DNA from: Bacteroidota bacterium
GTDB lineage: Bacteria; Bacteroidota; Bacteroidia; Chitinophagales; Saprospiraceae
Assembly (NCBI GenBank): GCA_016124585.1
Contig: WGNL01000029.1
Coordinates: forward strand, 62,001-126,000
Direction: 5' to 3'
DNA length: 64,000 nucleotides
A program made the translations under genes and the position numbers. The notes below the pieces were generated by a model that worked only from the letters and a program-made list of their open reading frames with translations, was not told the origin of the DNA and did no database searches. Every line of letters begins with the position of its first letter. Position 1 is the first letter of the stretch. This document shows positions 25,574-34,663 of this stretch, one piece after another.

Positions 25574-26845
25574 ATGGCAGAAAATCAACATAACGACAAT
25601 TTGGAGCGCTTCTTCAAAGCGAATTTGGAGGGCTATGCGCCGACACCTTCTGACGATTTTTGGTCGAGGATGGAGCCTGTCATTCCGCCAAAGCCACCGT
25701 ATTGGAGTGGCTGGTGGAGTGGTGCTGGAAGGTGGGTTGGACTTGCAATTCTGGCCATCGTGGCAGTTTTGGTGCTTTGGTTTTGGCACCGTGACCGCTC
25801 CCAAATTGAAAAGCTGAAAATAACCGTAGCCCAACAGGAGGAGCGTTTGCAGGCTTTGGATGCTACTGTTCAAACAAATGTTCCAGCGCCAACCACTGAC
25901 GAAAATCCTGCGCCAATCACAACTACTCCTGCCGAAAAACAAACAGTTGTGGCCACTTCTCCGCAAGTTGAAAAGGCAAGAATTTTCAATTCAAGCATCC
26001 CAGTCAAAAAGGAGTTGAAAAGCGAGAAATCAATCGTTTCGAAGCAAACAAAAGGTGCTCAAATTGAGGCGAAGCGGACTGATTTGAGAAAATCGTTTTT
26101 GACTCAACATGATAATAAACAGGGGATTGTAGCCAGTTCTCAAGAGACTATTCAACAAAAATCAGAATTGATAGAAACAAAAAAGCTGGATAGTTCAATG
26201 CCTTCTGAGTCTCACCTAAACTTAGAATCCAACTTGGGGATTCCAGTTGCTTTGGCTTCCAAAAACACTACGCTGATTAACAATACAACTAGGAGGTTGG
26301 TCGTAAAGCCAATTCTGGTTCGCCCTCAAATTGATTATCCTAAATTCTCAGTCGAAGCTGGAGCCACCGCATTCCGTTTGCCTTTGGGCCGACTCTTCCA
26401 GCAGGATACTTTCCTGACGGGCCGCACGGGGCTTTCCTATGGCATGGGTTTCAAAGTAAATTACGAACTGAACTCCCACACGACCTTGCAAGCTGGCTAC
26501 CAATTTACAAATCTTCGGGCGAGGCGGCTTGCGCTGCGTTACAACAGCTTCCCAGTGGCTGTGGTGAAACGATTGGCTTGGGGACGGCGGAGTCATTTGG
26601 AAGGTAAAATCGGGGCCAGCGTCAACAGTTTGGTGAGTGCCCGGACAGATTCCGACGGGCAGTCCGTGAAGGGTTTGAAGCCCACTTGGGTTGGGGTTAA
26701 TGCAGGTGTGGCAGCTACTTGGTCCATCACCGAGAATTTGATTTTTGTGGCAGGGCCAAATGCAGGTTTTTCCCTCACCCCAATAACGGCTGGAAGGCGC
26801 AGTTGGGATATTGGGGTGGGTACTGGCTTGCGTTATCAGCTTTGA
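25574..26845 (+). CDS. Anti-sigma-like inner-membrane protein fused to outer-membrane beta-barrel domain
   Basis: 423 residues with no signal peptide. The N-terminal 50 residues (NLERFFKANLEGYAPTPSDDFWSRMEP) resemble the short cytoplasmic regions of Bacteroidota anti-sigma-like proteins; then one membrane helix (about 52-70, WVGLAILAIVAVLVLWFW), a coiled region, a long low-complexity Gln/Lys/Thr linker (95-255), and a C-terminal barrel-like domain (about 260-423) with alternating strands ending GVGTGLRYQL. This puts one end in the cytoplasm near the sigma factor and the other possibly in or at the outer membrane. The architecture recurs next to ECF sigma genes in this phylum. The link to this sigma factor is inferred from position. 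Confidence 0.7.
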   Translation: MAENQHNDNLERFFKANLEGYAPTPSDDFWSRMEPVIPPKPPYWSGWWSGAGRWVGLAILAIVAVLVLWFWHRDRSQIEKLKITVAQQEERLQALDATVQTNVPAPTTDENPAPITTTPAEKQTVVATSPQVEKARIFNSSIPVKKELKSEKSIVSKQTKGAQIEAKRTDLRKSFLTQHDNKQGIVASSQETIQQKSELIETKKLDSSMPSESHLNLESNLGIPVALASKNTTLINNTTRRLVVKPILVRPQIDYPKFSVEAGATAFRLPLGRLFQQDTFLTGRTGLSYGMGFKVNYELNSHTTLQAGYQFTNLRARRLALRYNSFPVAVVKRLAWGRRSHLEGKIGASVNSLVSARTDSDGQSVKGLKPTWVGVNAGVAATWSITENLIFVAGPNAGFSLTPITAGRRSWDIGVGTGLRYQL

Positions 26846-26876
26846 AACGATTCATCAACCAGCTAAATAGCTATTT

Positions 26877-27581
26877 ATGAAAATCCGCTCAATTATCCTT
26901 TTTGCCCTTCTCCCAATGCTTGGTATTGCGCAACGCAACGCCAATTTGGAATTCGCCACAGGCTTGAATTTTACCGATTATTCCAACAAAATAGCCAATA
27001 CTAATGGCCACCTGAACTATGATTTCGGTTTGGCAATGGCATTTCCTTTGAAGAACCCTAAGCGGGAGTTAGTGGCAGGGATAAGGTTCATGGGCTATGG
27101 CGATAAAATTGAAAGTAACAACCTTCGGTATGGTAGTATGTTTGATACTACAACAGGTGAGTTCAATCCAAATTTACCTTCTGGTGAAAAAATTAACAGC
27201 CTTACATTTAAGCACAGCTACTACTATTTGGAAATACCGATTGGCATTCGCCAATATCTGACCAACGGTAATTCCCGGCTATTTATTCAAGCTGCTGTTG
27301 GGCCTTCCTATTTTCTGAGCGGGAGGAATGTAAGCACCTATGGATTTAGAACTGGCGGCAGTCAAACGGGCGTAAATCAAGATAACTCAAGCAGTTTCCA
27401 TACCGTGAATTTTATGGCAGACATGGGCTTCGGTTTCGAAATCTCAGTCAGTCAAAAACTGGGGATTCAATGTCAAGCGCATGCTCAGACCCAACTACTG
27501 GACGTCGTATCCAATTCTGAAACCCACGCCAAATGGTACGCCGCTGGTCTCCGTGCTGGTTTCCGATACCGATTATTTTGA
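26877..27581 (+). CDS. Outer-membrane beta-barrel protein (PorT-like)
   Basis: 234 residues with signal peptide (1-18, MLGIAQ) and alternating amphipathic strands throughout: NLEFATGLNFTDYS, LNYDFGLAMAFPL, YYYLEIPIGIRQYLT, FIQAAVGPSYFLS and a final aromatic strand (AAGLRAGFRYRLF) as required for barrel assembly. Strand order and the YLEIPIGIRQYL segment match the PorT-type 'outer membrane beta-barrel' family. It starts 31 bp after the upstream fusion gene and ends at a strong terminator, so the two are probably co-transcribed with the sigma gene. Confidence 0.78.
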   Translation: MKIRSIILFALLPMLGIAQRNANLEFATGLNFTDYSNKIANTNGHLNYDFGLAMAFPLKNPKRELVAGIRFMGYGDKIESNNLRYGSMFDTTTGEFNPNLPSGEKINSLTFKHSYYYLEIPIGIRQYLTNGNSRLFIQAAVGPSYFLSGRNVSTYGFRTGGSQTGVNQDNSSSFHTVNFMADMGFGFEISVSQKLGIQCQAHAQTQLLDVVSNSETHAKWYAAGLRAGFRYRLF

Positions 27582-27604
27582 ATAAACACCGAGTTTTCAA
27601 TATG

Positions 27605-27642
27605 AGCGCTGACAGCTACCAATGGCTGCCAGCGCTTTTTCT
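27605..27642 (+). terminator. Intrinsic terminator
   Basis: Stem AGCGCTGACAGC / GCTGCCAGCGCT with one mismatch and an 8-base loop, followed by T5. Ends the sigma factor/barrel transcription unit. Confidence 0.85.
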
Positions 27643-27719
27643 TTTCTTAAAACCAAATTCCCATCTTTGCCCAATCTCGGTTGGTTGACTGCCAACTGCC
27701 AACTGTCGAGCTGCCTACT

Positions 27720-28730
27720 ATGTTAATCTCCATCCTCATGCCCACTTTCAACATGGCCCCTTACCTGGTGGCATGCTTGGATAGTATTTTGGCGCAAACC
27801 GAGGAGAACTGGGAACTTATCGCCGTCAATAATTTCTCAACTGACAACAGCGCCGCAATCCTGCAAGCCTATGCCGAAAGTGACCCCCGCATCCGCTTTT
27901 TTCACAACGAAGATGAACTAGGCAGAACGGGCGTTTCCCCAGCCAATCGGTTTGCCTTCCAGCGGACGAGGGGGCCGCTCGTCACCCGTATGGACAGCGA
28001 TGATATCATGCCGCCGGAGCGGCTTTTTTTAATGAAAAAAATGCTCTTGGAAAATGGGCAAGGCCATGTCGCTACAGGCGCTGTGCGTTTTTTCGGAGAA
28101 AGTGGGGTAGGGGATGGCTATCGGAAATATGAAGCTTGGCTGAACGGACTCGCTGCCTCGGGCCGTCATTTCGAGGAGATTTACCGGGAAAATGTGCTGC
28201 CCTCGCCAGTTTGGATGGCGTGGCACAGCGACCTTGTATTGGCGGCTGCCTTCGAGGAGGATGTTTATCCTGAAGACTACGATTTGACCTTCCGCTTGCG
28301 GCACGCTGGCTGTAAAATTATCGCCACTTCGGAACTGCTGCACCACTGGCGGGAGCGCCCTGACCGCACTAGCCGCACCGACCCGAAATACCTTGACAAC
28401 AGCTACCTCGACCTGAAAACCCAGTGGTTCCTGAAAACGGATTTTGATGAAAATCGACCATTGGTACTCTGGGGTGCCGGGCGAAAAGGGAAGCGTTTGG
28501 CAGCGCTGTTACGAACCTGTAGCATCGCATTTCACTGGGTCTGTGACCAGCCCAGTAAATGGGGCCACGAAATCGCTGGCGTGAAAATGCTGTCTTATGA
28601 AATCATTTCACAACTACCTGACTCACAAGTGATTGTTGCAGTGGCTGCGGTGGATGGCCAAGCGTTCATCGATGATTTTTTGCAAAAAAATGGCCTGCAA
28701 AAAGGACAGGATTTTTGGTTTTTTTGCTGA
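27720..28730 (+). CDS. Family 2 glycosyltransferase
   Basis: 336 residues from the ATG at 27720, which lies directly before the canonical ILMPTFNMAPYL N-terminus. GT-A fold features: nucleotide-binding NNFSTDNS, and the metal-binding MDSDD (about residue 90) as the DxD motif. Residues about 240-336 form a separate Rossmann-like domain (PLVLWGAGRKGKRLAALL, then VIVAVAAVDGQAFIDDFL) typical of a nucleotide- or NAD-type fold attached to some sugar transferases. Substrate sugar and acceptor cannot be told. It is alone, with no other glycan gene next to it, and is cytoplasmic. The 40 bp before the start contain the repeated word CCAACTG. Confidence 0.85.
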   Translation: MLISILMPTFNMAPYLVACLDSILAQTEENWELIAVNNFSTDNSAAILQAYAESDPRIRFFHNEDELGRTGVSPANRFAFQRTRGPLVTRMDSDDIMPPERLFLMKKMLLENGQGHVATGAVRFFGESGVGDGYRKYEAWLNGLAASGRHFEEIYRENVLPSPVWMAWHSDLVLAAAFEEDVYPEDYDLTFRLRHAGCKIIATSELLHHWRERPDRTSRTDPKYLDNSYLDLKTQWFLKTDFDENRPLVLWGAGRKGKRLAALLRTCSIAFHWVCDQPSKWGHEIAGVKMLSYEIISQLPDSQVIVAVAAVDGQAFIDDFLQKNGLQKGQDFWFFC

Positions 28731-28869
28731 GGAAATGCCAGCTTTAGGCAAATGCCAAATTTCTGTCATAGCCCAATATTCACGCCTCACCGAACATTTT
28801 CCAGTTCTAAGATTTTCTAGCTTTACCCACCATTCGTTTTCAAACACAAACTATTCAGCTTCGTAAAAC

Positions 28870-30741
28870 ATGAGAACAATCTTCCTCTACCTCCTCGTTT
28901 TTTGCTTCGCAACGACCGCCCTTTCACAACCCAGTTTCACCGCCAACGAACAAGTGATACCCTACGCTGGCCCATTTGCCTACGGTGCAAATTTGAATTA
29001 CTACCCCGGCTGGGACGACCTGAAAGTGGCCGATATTTCCTTCGGAAACACCTCGCTTGGCCTGCCCGGAATTGGTCTGGATGCCTTCCGTGGCTCCCTG
29101 CCAGAACATTTTCTGGAGGCATGGGGCTACGATATTCGGGTTTCGTATTATCAGTATTATCAGTCGCTGGGCGCTGATAATCACCTCGTTTTTATTGGCT
29201 ATCCAACAGAAGATCACCGGGACCATACGCAGTATTGCCCCGGCACGGAGTCGGCGCTTTTTGCCAATTTGTACCAGCCCATCTGGGATGGCGGGATGAA
29301 TGGTACGCCTTACAACGAGCTGAATTATTACGCTGCCTATGTCTATAAAATGGTGAGCCAGTACAAGGATTATGTGCGGTTTTGGGAGGTCTGGAATGAG
29401 CCGGATTTCGCATGGAATACCTTCACCGCCTTCGGTCAGCCCGGTCAGCCTGGAAACTGGTGGGAAAACAATCCACCACCCTGCGACCAAGCGATGGCGG
29501 CGCCCATTTTCCATTACATCCGCATGTTGCGCATCACTTGGGAAATCGTGAAAACCCTTGACCCTGATAGTTACGTCTGTACGGGTGGTTTAGGTAATCC
29601 GGCCTTTTTGGACGCCATTCTTCGCAACACGGACAATCCCAACGACGGCGCAGTTTCTACTGATTTCCCACTGAAAGGCGGAGCCTATTTCGATGTGCTG
29701 AGTGTCCATTCCTTCCCGCATTTTGACGGTAGTTTGCGGGAGTATGTGGACCCGATTGGTTGGGTTTACCACCGCAATTCCGACTGGGCGGCGAAGGGAA
29801 TTACGAAGAAAATTACGGAGATAGAAAACGTGGCCGCCAGCCGAGGTTACGATGGCAATGTTTACCAAAAAAAACTGCGCCTCGTATCGGAGATGAACTT
29901 GCCCAGAAAGTCTTTCAATCCTGAATATTGGGGCACCAACGAGGCGCAACGGAACTACATCATCAAGGCGTTGGTGGAAGGGCAGCGAGAGCATTTTGAG
30001 CAGCTCTATTTTTACTTGATTTCTGATGAAGTGCCGGAACCAAACGCCGTTTACGAGTTCCAAACAATGGGTCTTTTTGATAATCTTGGGGGTTTCACTT
30101 ACCCCAATTATCAAGCCCACGATGAAGCGGTTGCTTTGAAAACCACCAGCGATTTTTTGAAAGGAAAAGTCTATGATGCTGCAATGACGGCTTCTTTGGC
30201 TTTGCCTTTGGATGTAGATGGTGCTGCCTTTACTAAGCCCGGCGACACGATTTTTGTGCTGTGGGCAAAAACGCAAGTGGACAAATCGGAAGTGGCCAGT
30301 GCGAATTACAGTTTTCCGAATGCAAAGATTAATGATACCGTAGTTATTTGGCAGTGGGATTATTCACAAACGCCTGATAGCCAGGAAGTTCCGGCAACCG
30401 ATTTGGCATTGACGGGAGTACCCATTTTTATGCGGTACAAACATGGAAGGCCAGTATTGAGCCAAAATGATTTGGAAGATTCAGCGATGAAAGGCACACT
30501 TAGTCTTTGGCCAAACCCAGCATCCGATAGATTGAATTTGGATTTTGAAGAATTCGAAAATGGTGGCTACGAGTTGCAGATTATTGATGCAGCTGGGCGG
30601 AATTTTTATGATCAGAAATTGGAAATCAATAATGCTTCGCAAACGCAGCGAGTTGATTTGACCAACTTCCCAAATGGGCTATATTTGCTGAAAATTAGAG
30701 GGGGGGATGGGGTGCTGGTGAAGCGTTTTTTGGTGATATAA
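28870..30741 (+). CDS. T9SS-exported glycoside hydrolase-like protein (clan GH-A type)
   Basis: 623 residues: signal peptide (1-20, TALSQ), a TIM-barrel-like catalytic region (about 35-430), a beta domain, and a type A T9SS sorting tail (about 540-623, LSLWPNPASDRLNLDF ... GLYLLKIRGGDG). FWEVWNEPDF places Glu177 where the acid/base of clan GH-A enzymes (NEP motif) sits, and SEMNLPRK with Glu341 is a possible nucleophile. It probably cleaves a polysaccharide at the cell surface. The exact GH family is not clear; GH39 or GH5-like enzymes are closest in motif order. No Sus-type transport genes flank it. Confidence 0.78.
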   Translation: MRTIFLYLLVFCFATTALSQPSFTANEQVIPYAGPFAYGANLNYYPGWDDLKVADISFGNTSLGLPGIGLDAFRGSLPEHFLEAWGYDIRVSYYQYYQSLGADNHLVFIGYPTEDHRDHTQYCPGTESALFANLYQPIWDGGMNGTPYNELNYYAAYVYKMVSQYKDYVRFWEVWNEPDFAWNTFTAFGQPGQPGNWWENNPPPCDQAMAAPIFHYIRMLRITWEIVKTLDPDSYVCTGGLGNPAFLDAILRNTDNPNDGAVSTDFPLKGGAYFDVLSVHSFPHFDGSLREYVDPIGWVYHRNSDWAAKGITKKITEIENVAASRGYDGNVYQKKLRLVSEMNLPRKSFNPEYWGTNEAQRNYIIKALVEGQREHFEQLYFYLISDEVPEPNAVYEFQTMGLFDNLGGFTYPNYQAHDEAVALKTTSDFLKGKVYDAAMTASLALPLDVDGAAFTKPGDTIFVLWAKTQVDKSEVASANYSFPNAKINDTVVIWQWDYSQTPDSQEVPATDLALTGVPIFMRYKHGRPVLSQNDLEDSAMKGTLSLWPNPASDRLNLDFEEFENGGYELQIIDAAGRNFYDQKLEINNASQTQRVDLTNFPNGLYLLKIRGGDGVLVKRFLVI

Positions 30742-30790
30742 TTTCGAAATTTAAAAAATTGGAAGGATATGGGTTGCACCATGTTATTTA

Positions 30791-31127
30791 TTGCGAAAAG
30801 AAGTTAAAGTACATAAAAATCCATCTGAATACCTTGAGCAAAATGGTCGGGATGCTTTTTTTACAAAAGAACAAATTACTTATCTTAAAGCACGGTTGCT
30901 GAATTATGATTTCCAACTTGTTAATGAGCAATCGAATAGATTAATCTATAATTTCAAAGGAGGGGAGTTAGGAATAAGCGCATTACTGACGGAATCAGGG
31001 CTATTTTTTCAAGTGGTTTTGCGCAGGATGGTATTTTTGAAATCGGAATGACTGCTTCTGAATTTACGGATACTGGTGAATTTGCCAGCTTTGACCCACA
31101 GACAGGTGAATGGGGAATCGAAGTCTG
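30791..31127 (+). pseudogene. Small conserved-looking protein with one -1 frameshift at a T6 run
   Basis: From the TTG at 30791 a frame of 86 codons ends at 31051. Its last 12 residues look random, whereas one frame to the left continues with SSGFAQDGIFEIGMTASEF and on to a stop at 31125-31127, giving a natural end (DPQTGEWGIEV). The two parts join at CTATTTTTTCAAG (T6 at 31004-31009): re-reading one T restores a single protein of about 112 residues. The start is uncertain since no ATG fits. Possible causes are a one-base deletion in the run, a sequencing error, or programmed -1 slippage. I do not recognise the protein family. Confidence 0.6.
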
Positions 31128-31140
31128 AATTTCACAAATT

Positions 31141-31689
31141 CTAAATTCGAATTACTCCCAATACTACTTCAGTTATTTCTCCAATTTCCATCTCTTCTTC
31201 AATCTTCAGCACTGGGCAATGCAAGTTTTCCAACCAGGCCATTTCATTTTTCCTGCTTCGCAAACCACCTCCATCACCATCGCAATCCGCCGCCCATTTT
31301 TTGAATTTTTCGAAAACCAAGTGCAAGTCGCCACCGGGGTCGAGGCGGGCATCACTGTACCGCTGCCGTTCCCGATTTTCAATGCGGGGGATACGGATAG
31401 AGGCAGGTAGCCAAATCCAAACCACGACTTCAAATTGAGGAATAAACACATCTCCCCATCCACAGAGCGAGCCAGAAAGCACCCAAGATTCAGCACTGTT
31501 CAGCTTTTCCCCCAACAATTTTCGGCGGTGGTCAGGATTGCGTTTCCGGCGGTAGGGTAGGTCGTCGTCTGTAAACCAGTAAACATCATCCGTATCAAAG
31601 TGCGGGCAACCTAAGCGTTCAGCCAATGCCCTGCCAAGACAAGTGGTGCCTGCGCCAGGAGCGCCCATGATGTGGATTTTTTTGGACAA
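31141..31689 (-). CDS. P-loop kinase, adenylate kinase/shikimate kinase-like
   Basis: 182 residues, cytoplasmic. Walker A is GAPGAGTT (residues 9-16) just after a first beta strand KIHIM, as in small nucleoside-monophosphate-type kinases. Residues 30-40 (FDTDDVYWF) match the substrate-binding Asp-Asp of shikimate and gluconate kinases, and Arg-rich helices (PRIENRERQRY) form the probable lid. Proteins of this kind are usually annotated 'adenylate kinase' or 'AAA family ATPase' without proven substrate. It stands alone, with M14 peptidase upstream and a frameshifted gene downstream. Confidence 0.75.
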   Translation of the reverse strand: MSKKIHIMGAPGAGTTCLGRALAERLGCPHFDTDDVYWFTDDDLPYRRKRNPDHRRKLLGEKLNSAESWVLSGSLCGWGDVFIPQFEVVVWIWLPASIRIPRIENRERQRYSDARLDPGGDLHLVFEKFKKWAADCDGDGGGLRSRKNEMAWLENLHCPVLKIEEEMEIGEITEVVLGVIRI

Positions 31690-31728
31690 AGGTGAATGAT
31701 CGAATGAAAGAAGGATGTAATGAGTGAA

Positions 31729-33483
31729 TTAGTCCAACGGCAGTCTCTTCAAATCCATCACACGGCCGACGGGGTAGAGGTTCAGGGTGGGTTCGAAGTA
31801 TTTGGTTTTAGTATAAACAAAATACAACTGTGCCCACTGGCTCTTCGCAAATTCTGGGTCGGCCTGCCGTTTGGCTTCCAGTTCGGCTTTCACGGAAGGG
31901 TTTTCCTTCAAAAATTGCGCAGCAATATCCTCAAAAACATAGGGCGAGAAATACTCTTTTTGCCCTAAAATTCCTTCAAAATAGTTCCAGGCAAAATAGC
32001 TGTCAACCGCTTGAGGTTCAATGGTTTCCATCAAAAAACGGACGGCGGGTTGGTCGGTCAGCGCCACATAGTCTCCCTCATGGAACGCCCAGTTTTTCGT
32101 CTCTTTTTCCACCTGAATATTGTGGTGCAGATAATGGCCTTCGTAAGCTTGTCTGGTCTCGTATTTTCCGATGCGGTACAGCTCGACTACCGGCTTGGCG
32201 TCGGCAGTGAGGCGCTTGAATTTTACCCCGTTCAACTCAAGCAATTCCACGACCGCCGAGTAGGCCTGCGGAATGATGTACGCCTTGGGTTTTGCGACTT
32301 TGACGGTCGGTTCAAAATGGTTCCAGTAGGGTATCTTCCTCGAAAATGGAGCAGTTCGGTCGTACCAAAGTCGGTCAAGGCCCGTTACTTCGCTGGGTTT
32401 GTATTTTCCTTCGTAACCCTTGAAAATGATGCTGTCAACTTGGGTGTCGTCCATTTTCCAGTCGAGGTTCATCTCCTCACATCTCATTGCTTCCTTGATG
32501 GCTTGCTTTCGTAATTCCTTGATTTTTTTATTCGTTTTGCTCAATTCCTCCAACAGCACCACCATGAAATCAATAGTTGCCTTCACCCGATTTGGGAAGG
32601 GTTTAAGCATATGCGTTTCCGGTACGAAACCGATGCAGTGGTGCAAAGCTGCATAGCCAGAACTGTACCTCGGCGAATCGTTAAACCCAGAAATCCCATC
32701 AAGTGGGGTCTCCTTGAATTCGTTGACGTAAGGCGTCATTTCCTGCCCCCGTTTGGCCATCTGTTTGTACAAATTGGGCATCATGGTGCTACGCAAATAG
32801 CCGCCTAGCACTGGCCCCAGCTTGTCAGGCTGGGTAGCGAGCATGGTCATCGTGTATTGGTAATCTGCACCGTTGGAAGTGTGGTTATCCACGAAAACAT
32901 CAGGCTGCCATTTATTGAAAATCTTCGCAAAACTGCGGGCGTTCTTCGTGTCGCTTTTGATGAAATCCCGGTTGAGGTCGAGGTTTTGGGCATTGCCCCG
33001 AAAACCATATGACTCTGGGCCGTTTTGGTTGGCTCGGCTGCAACAGCCCCGATTGAGTGCCCCGTCAATATTGTACATCGGGATGATGACCACGACGATA
33101 TTTTCCAGCAAATTTTGGAGTTCCTGGCGTTGGAGTAGGTCACGGCAGAGAATCATGGTAGCGTCCACGCCCTCTGGTTCGCCGGGATGGATGGCATTGT
33201 TGATGAGCAGGATGAGCTTGCCTTGTTGGCGCAATTTTTCTGGGTCAAATTCAGCGTATTTTGACACCACCACTTCATGCAGCGGCTTCCCAGAATCGGT
33301 ATTCCCAGCCTCGGACATGGTCAATTGCTTGTAACCCAAGTCCAATTTTTTGTAAAAATCGACGACTTCATCATAGGTGGCCGTGGTTTGATCATTTTCT
33401 TCAAATGGCGTGGTGTAGGTAGCTGTTTGGGCGGAAATAGCAACACTAAAAAGACTTAAAACTGCCATGAACAAATGTCGCAT
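31729..33483 (-). CDS. Exported M14-family zinc carboxypeptidase
   Basis: 584 residues: signal peptide (1-19, AISAQ), then the peptidase domain (about 38-330). Zinc ligands HPGE (His99, Glu102) and DNHTSNG (His201) follow the M14 pattern; NRDF near 171-174 supplies the usual substrate-binding Asn-Arg. The catalytic Glu is probably in PETHM (about 290). The C-terminal 250 residues form a beta-rich domain common in Bacteroidota members of the family. It removes C-terminal residues from peptides in the periplasm or outside the cell. It has its own upstream region, with no operon partner. Confidence 0.88.
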   Translation of the reverse strand: MRHLFMAVLSLFSVAISAQTATYTTPFEENDQTTATYDEVVDFYKKLDLGYKQLTMSEAGNTDSGKPLHEVVVSKYAEFDPEKLRQQGKLILLINNAIHPGEPEGVDATMILCRDLLQRQELQNLLENIVVVIIPMYNIDGALNRGCCSRANQNGPESYGFRGNAQNLDLNRDFIKSDTKNARSFAKIFNKWQPDVFVDNHTSNGADYQYTMTMLATQPDKLGPVLGGYLRSTMMPNLYKQMAKRGQEMTPYVNEFKETPLDGISGFNDSPRYSSGYAALHHCIGFVPETHMLKPFPNRVKATIDFMVVLLEELSKTNKKIKELRKQAIKEAMRCEEMNLDWKMDDTQVDSIIFKGYEGKYKPSEVTGLDRLWYDRTAPFSRKIPYWNHFEPTVKVAKPKAYIIPQAYSAVVELLELNGVKFKRLTADAKPVVELYRIGKYETRQAYEGHYLHHNIQVEKETKNWAFHEGDYVALTDQPAVRFLMETIEPQAVDSYFAWNYFEGILGQKEYFSPYVFEDIAAQFLKENPSVKAELEAKRQADPEFAKSQWAQLYFVYTKTKYFEPTLNLYPVGRVMDLKRLPLD

Positions 33484-33583
33484 TTGTAATTTTTAAGTGA
33501 AAAAATCGAGCACGAAGGTAGGATAAGTTCGCATGAAATCGCTGTGATTGTATGTTGGTAAAAATTTGTGGTGCCAGTTAATT

Positions 33584-33591
33584 TATATTTG
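33584..33591 (+). promoter_or_regulatory. Candidate -7 promoter element TATATTTG
   Basis: Matches TAnnTTTG, 64 bp before the lipoprotein start at 33655. A TTTG at 33565-33568 lies 15 bp upstream, slightly closer than the usual 17-23 bp. Confidence 0.4.
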
Positions 33592-33654
33592 TGTTTGTAC
33601 ATCGATCCAGTTTTTCGGTATTAATTTGCTGGATATTTCAACTGTTTAAATTTT

Positions 33655-34050
33655 ATGAAAAAACAATCTACATTGGCAAGGCCGTTGTGCCTTGCACTTT
33701 TCTGCATGTTTGCCAGTTGTAAGCCAACAGCTGGTCCTTGGCAACAGTTCATGGCTTGTCAAAAATACCCCTGCCTAACTGAAGTAGTAGCCGTAAAGGA
33801 TGCTTTCATCCAAGATCCGGAGCCGTTGTTTGAGGAATTCATCCAATCAAATGAACGAGGTGAAGACTGGTATATCGGTTGGATTTACACGTTGCGAGAT
33901 AGTGTAGTCAGCAACCCGATGTATGCCACTGAACCTGAGAGAGTCGCTATGAAACAAGCCATTATTTCAAAAGCCAGGGAATTCGAAAACGACGCCAAAT
34001 ATGGTGATTGGGCAAAATCCATCATACAAGTAATTGAAAATGTAGAATAA
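33655..34050 (+). CDS. Small lipoprotein, function unknown
   Basis: 131 residues with a lipoprotein signal; the lipobox is FASC (Cys about 22). The mature part is mostly helical with conserved-looking aromatic residues (EFIQSNERGEDWYIGWIYTLRD) and ends ENVE. No known domain is recognised. The decayed segment that follows (34051-34663) begins in the same frame right after its stop codon, which raises the possibility that a longer gene once existed here. Confidence 0.6.
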   Translation: MKKQSTLARPLCLALFCMFASCKPTAGPWQQFMACQKYPCLTEVVAVKDAFIQDPEPLFEEFIQSNERGEDWYIGWIYTLRDSVVSNPMYATEPERVAMKQAIISKAREFENDAKYGDWAKSIIQVIENVE

Positions 34051-34663
34051 GGCGTAAAACCAGATATTGCTGATGAGAATGGATTTCAAATCTCTTGCAC
34101 CTTAGCTTTTGGGTTTCCAAAGAAGCTGACTCTGGTAAATTGGAAGCACTTGAAATGACGACATAACCATTCGCTTCAAAATGCTTCCCAGGCCAATGGC
34201 TTGTTCGCACTTCCACTGCTGAATTCAGAGAAGACTGTTACTATTTTCTAACTTATTTGGTTGAGCAAGTCATAGCATAAATGTTGGGTGGCAACGAAGT
34301 GGGTTTAGGTTTTTGGCAATATTGTATTCGCCGATGAACTACAATGGCACTAACTTTTTCTATCTATCTCAGGCTGAAGTTGGAGTTGAAATACCTTTAG
34401 GATTGTTAGAGGAAGCGCTTAGTATAACCTACCCCAAGCCTGAAGCCAGGCTGACAAATATATTAACAGGAATTTTGTGAAGGAGAACTTGGAGCCCAAA
34501 TGCCTAAATGACTGCAACCCCTTTGGCAATTAAATGGTCAGGACAATATCTGTTTCACTCTAATGAAAGCTTATGACGAAACATTGGAATTGCTGATGAT
34601 TAGCTGTACTGGAAATAAACTCGTTTTCAAAGCAAAAATCAAACAAACTCAATCATTTTCTAC
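34051..34663 (+). pseudogene. Decayed gene remnant with several frameshifts and stops
   Basis: Protein-like pieces are scattered over frames: GVKPDIADENGFQISC from 34051; then SFWVSKEADSGKLEALEMTT (ends at TAA 34164) continuing in the same frame as PFASKCFPGQWLVRTSTAEF to TAA 34278; a third piece with FFYLSQAEVGVEIPLGLL and SITYPKPEARLTNILTG (34334-34480) in another frame; and last pieces to about 34663. Each piece has normal codon-like composition, but no single frame holds. I read this as one or two genes broken by frameshifts and stops. Function unknown. No intact gene is visible here, so this also accounts for the 614-bp gap. Confidence 0.55.
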
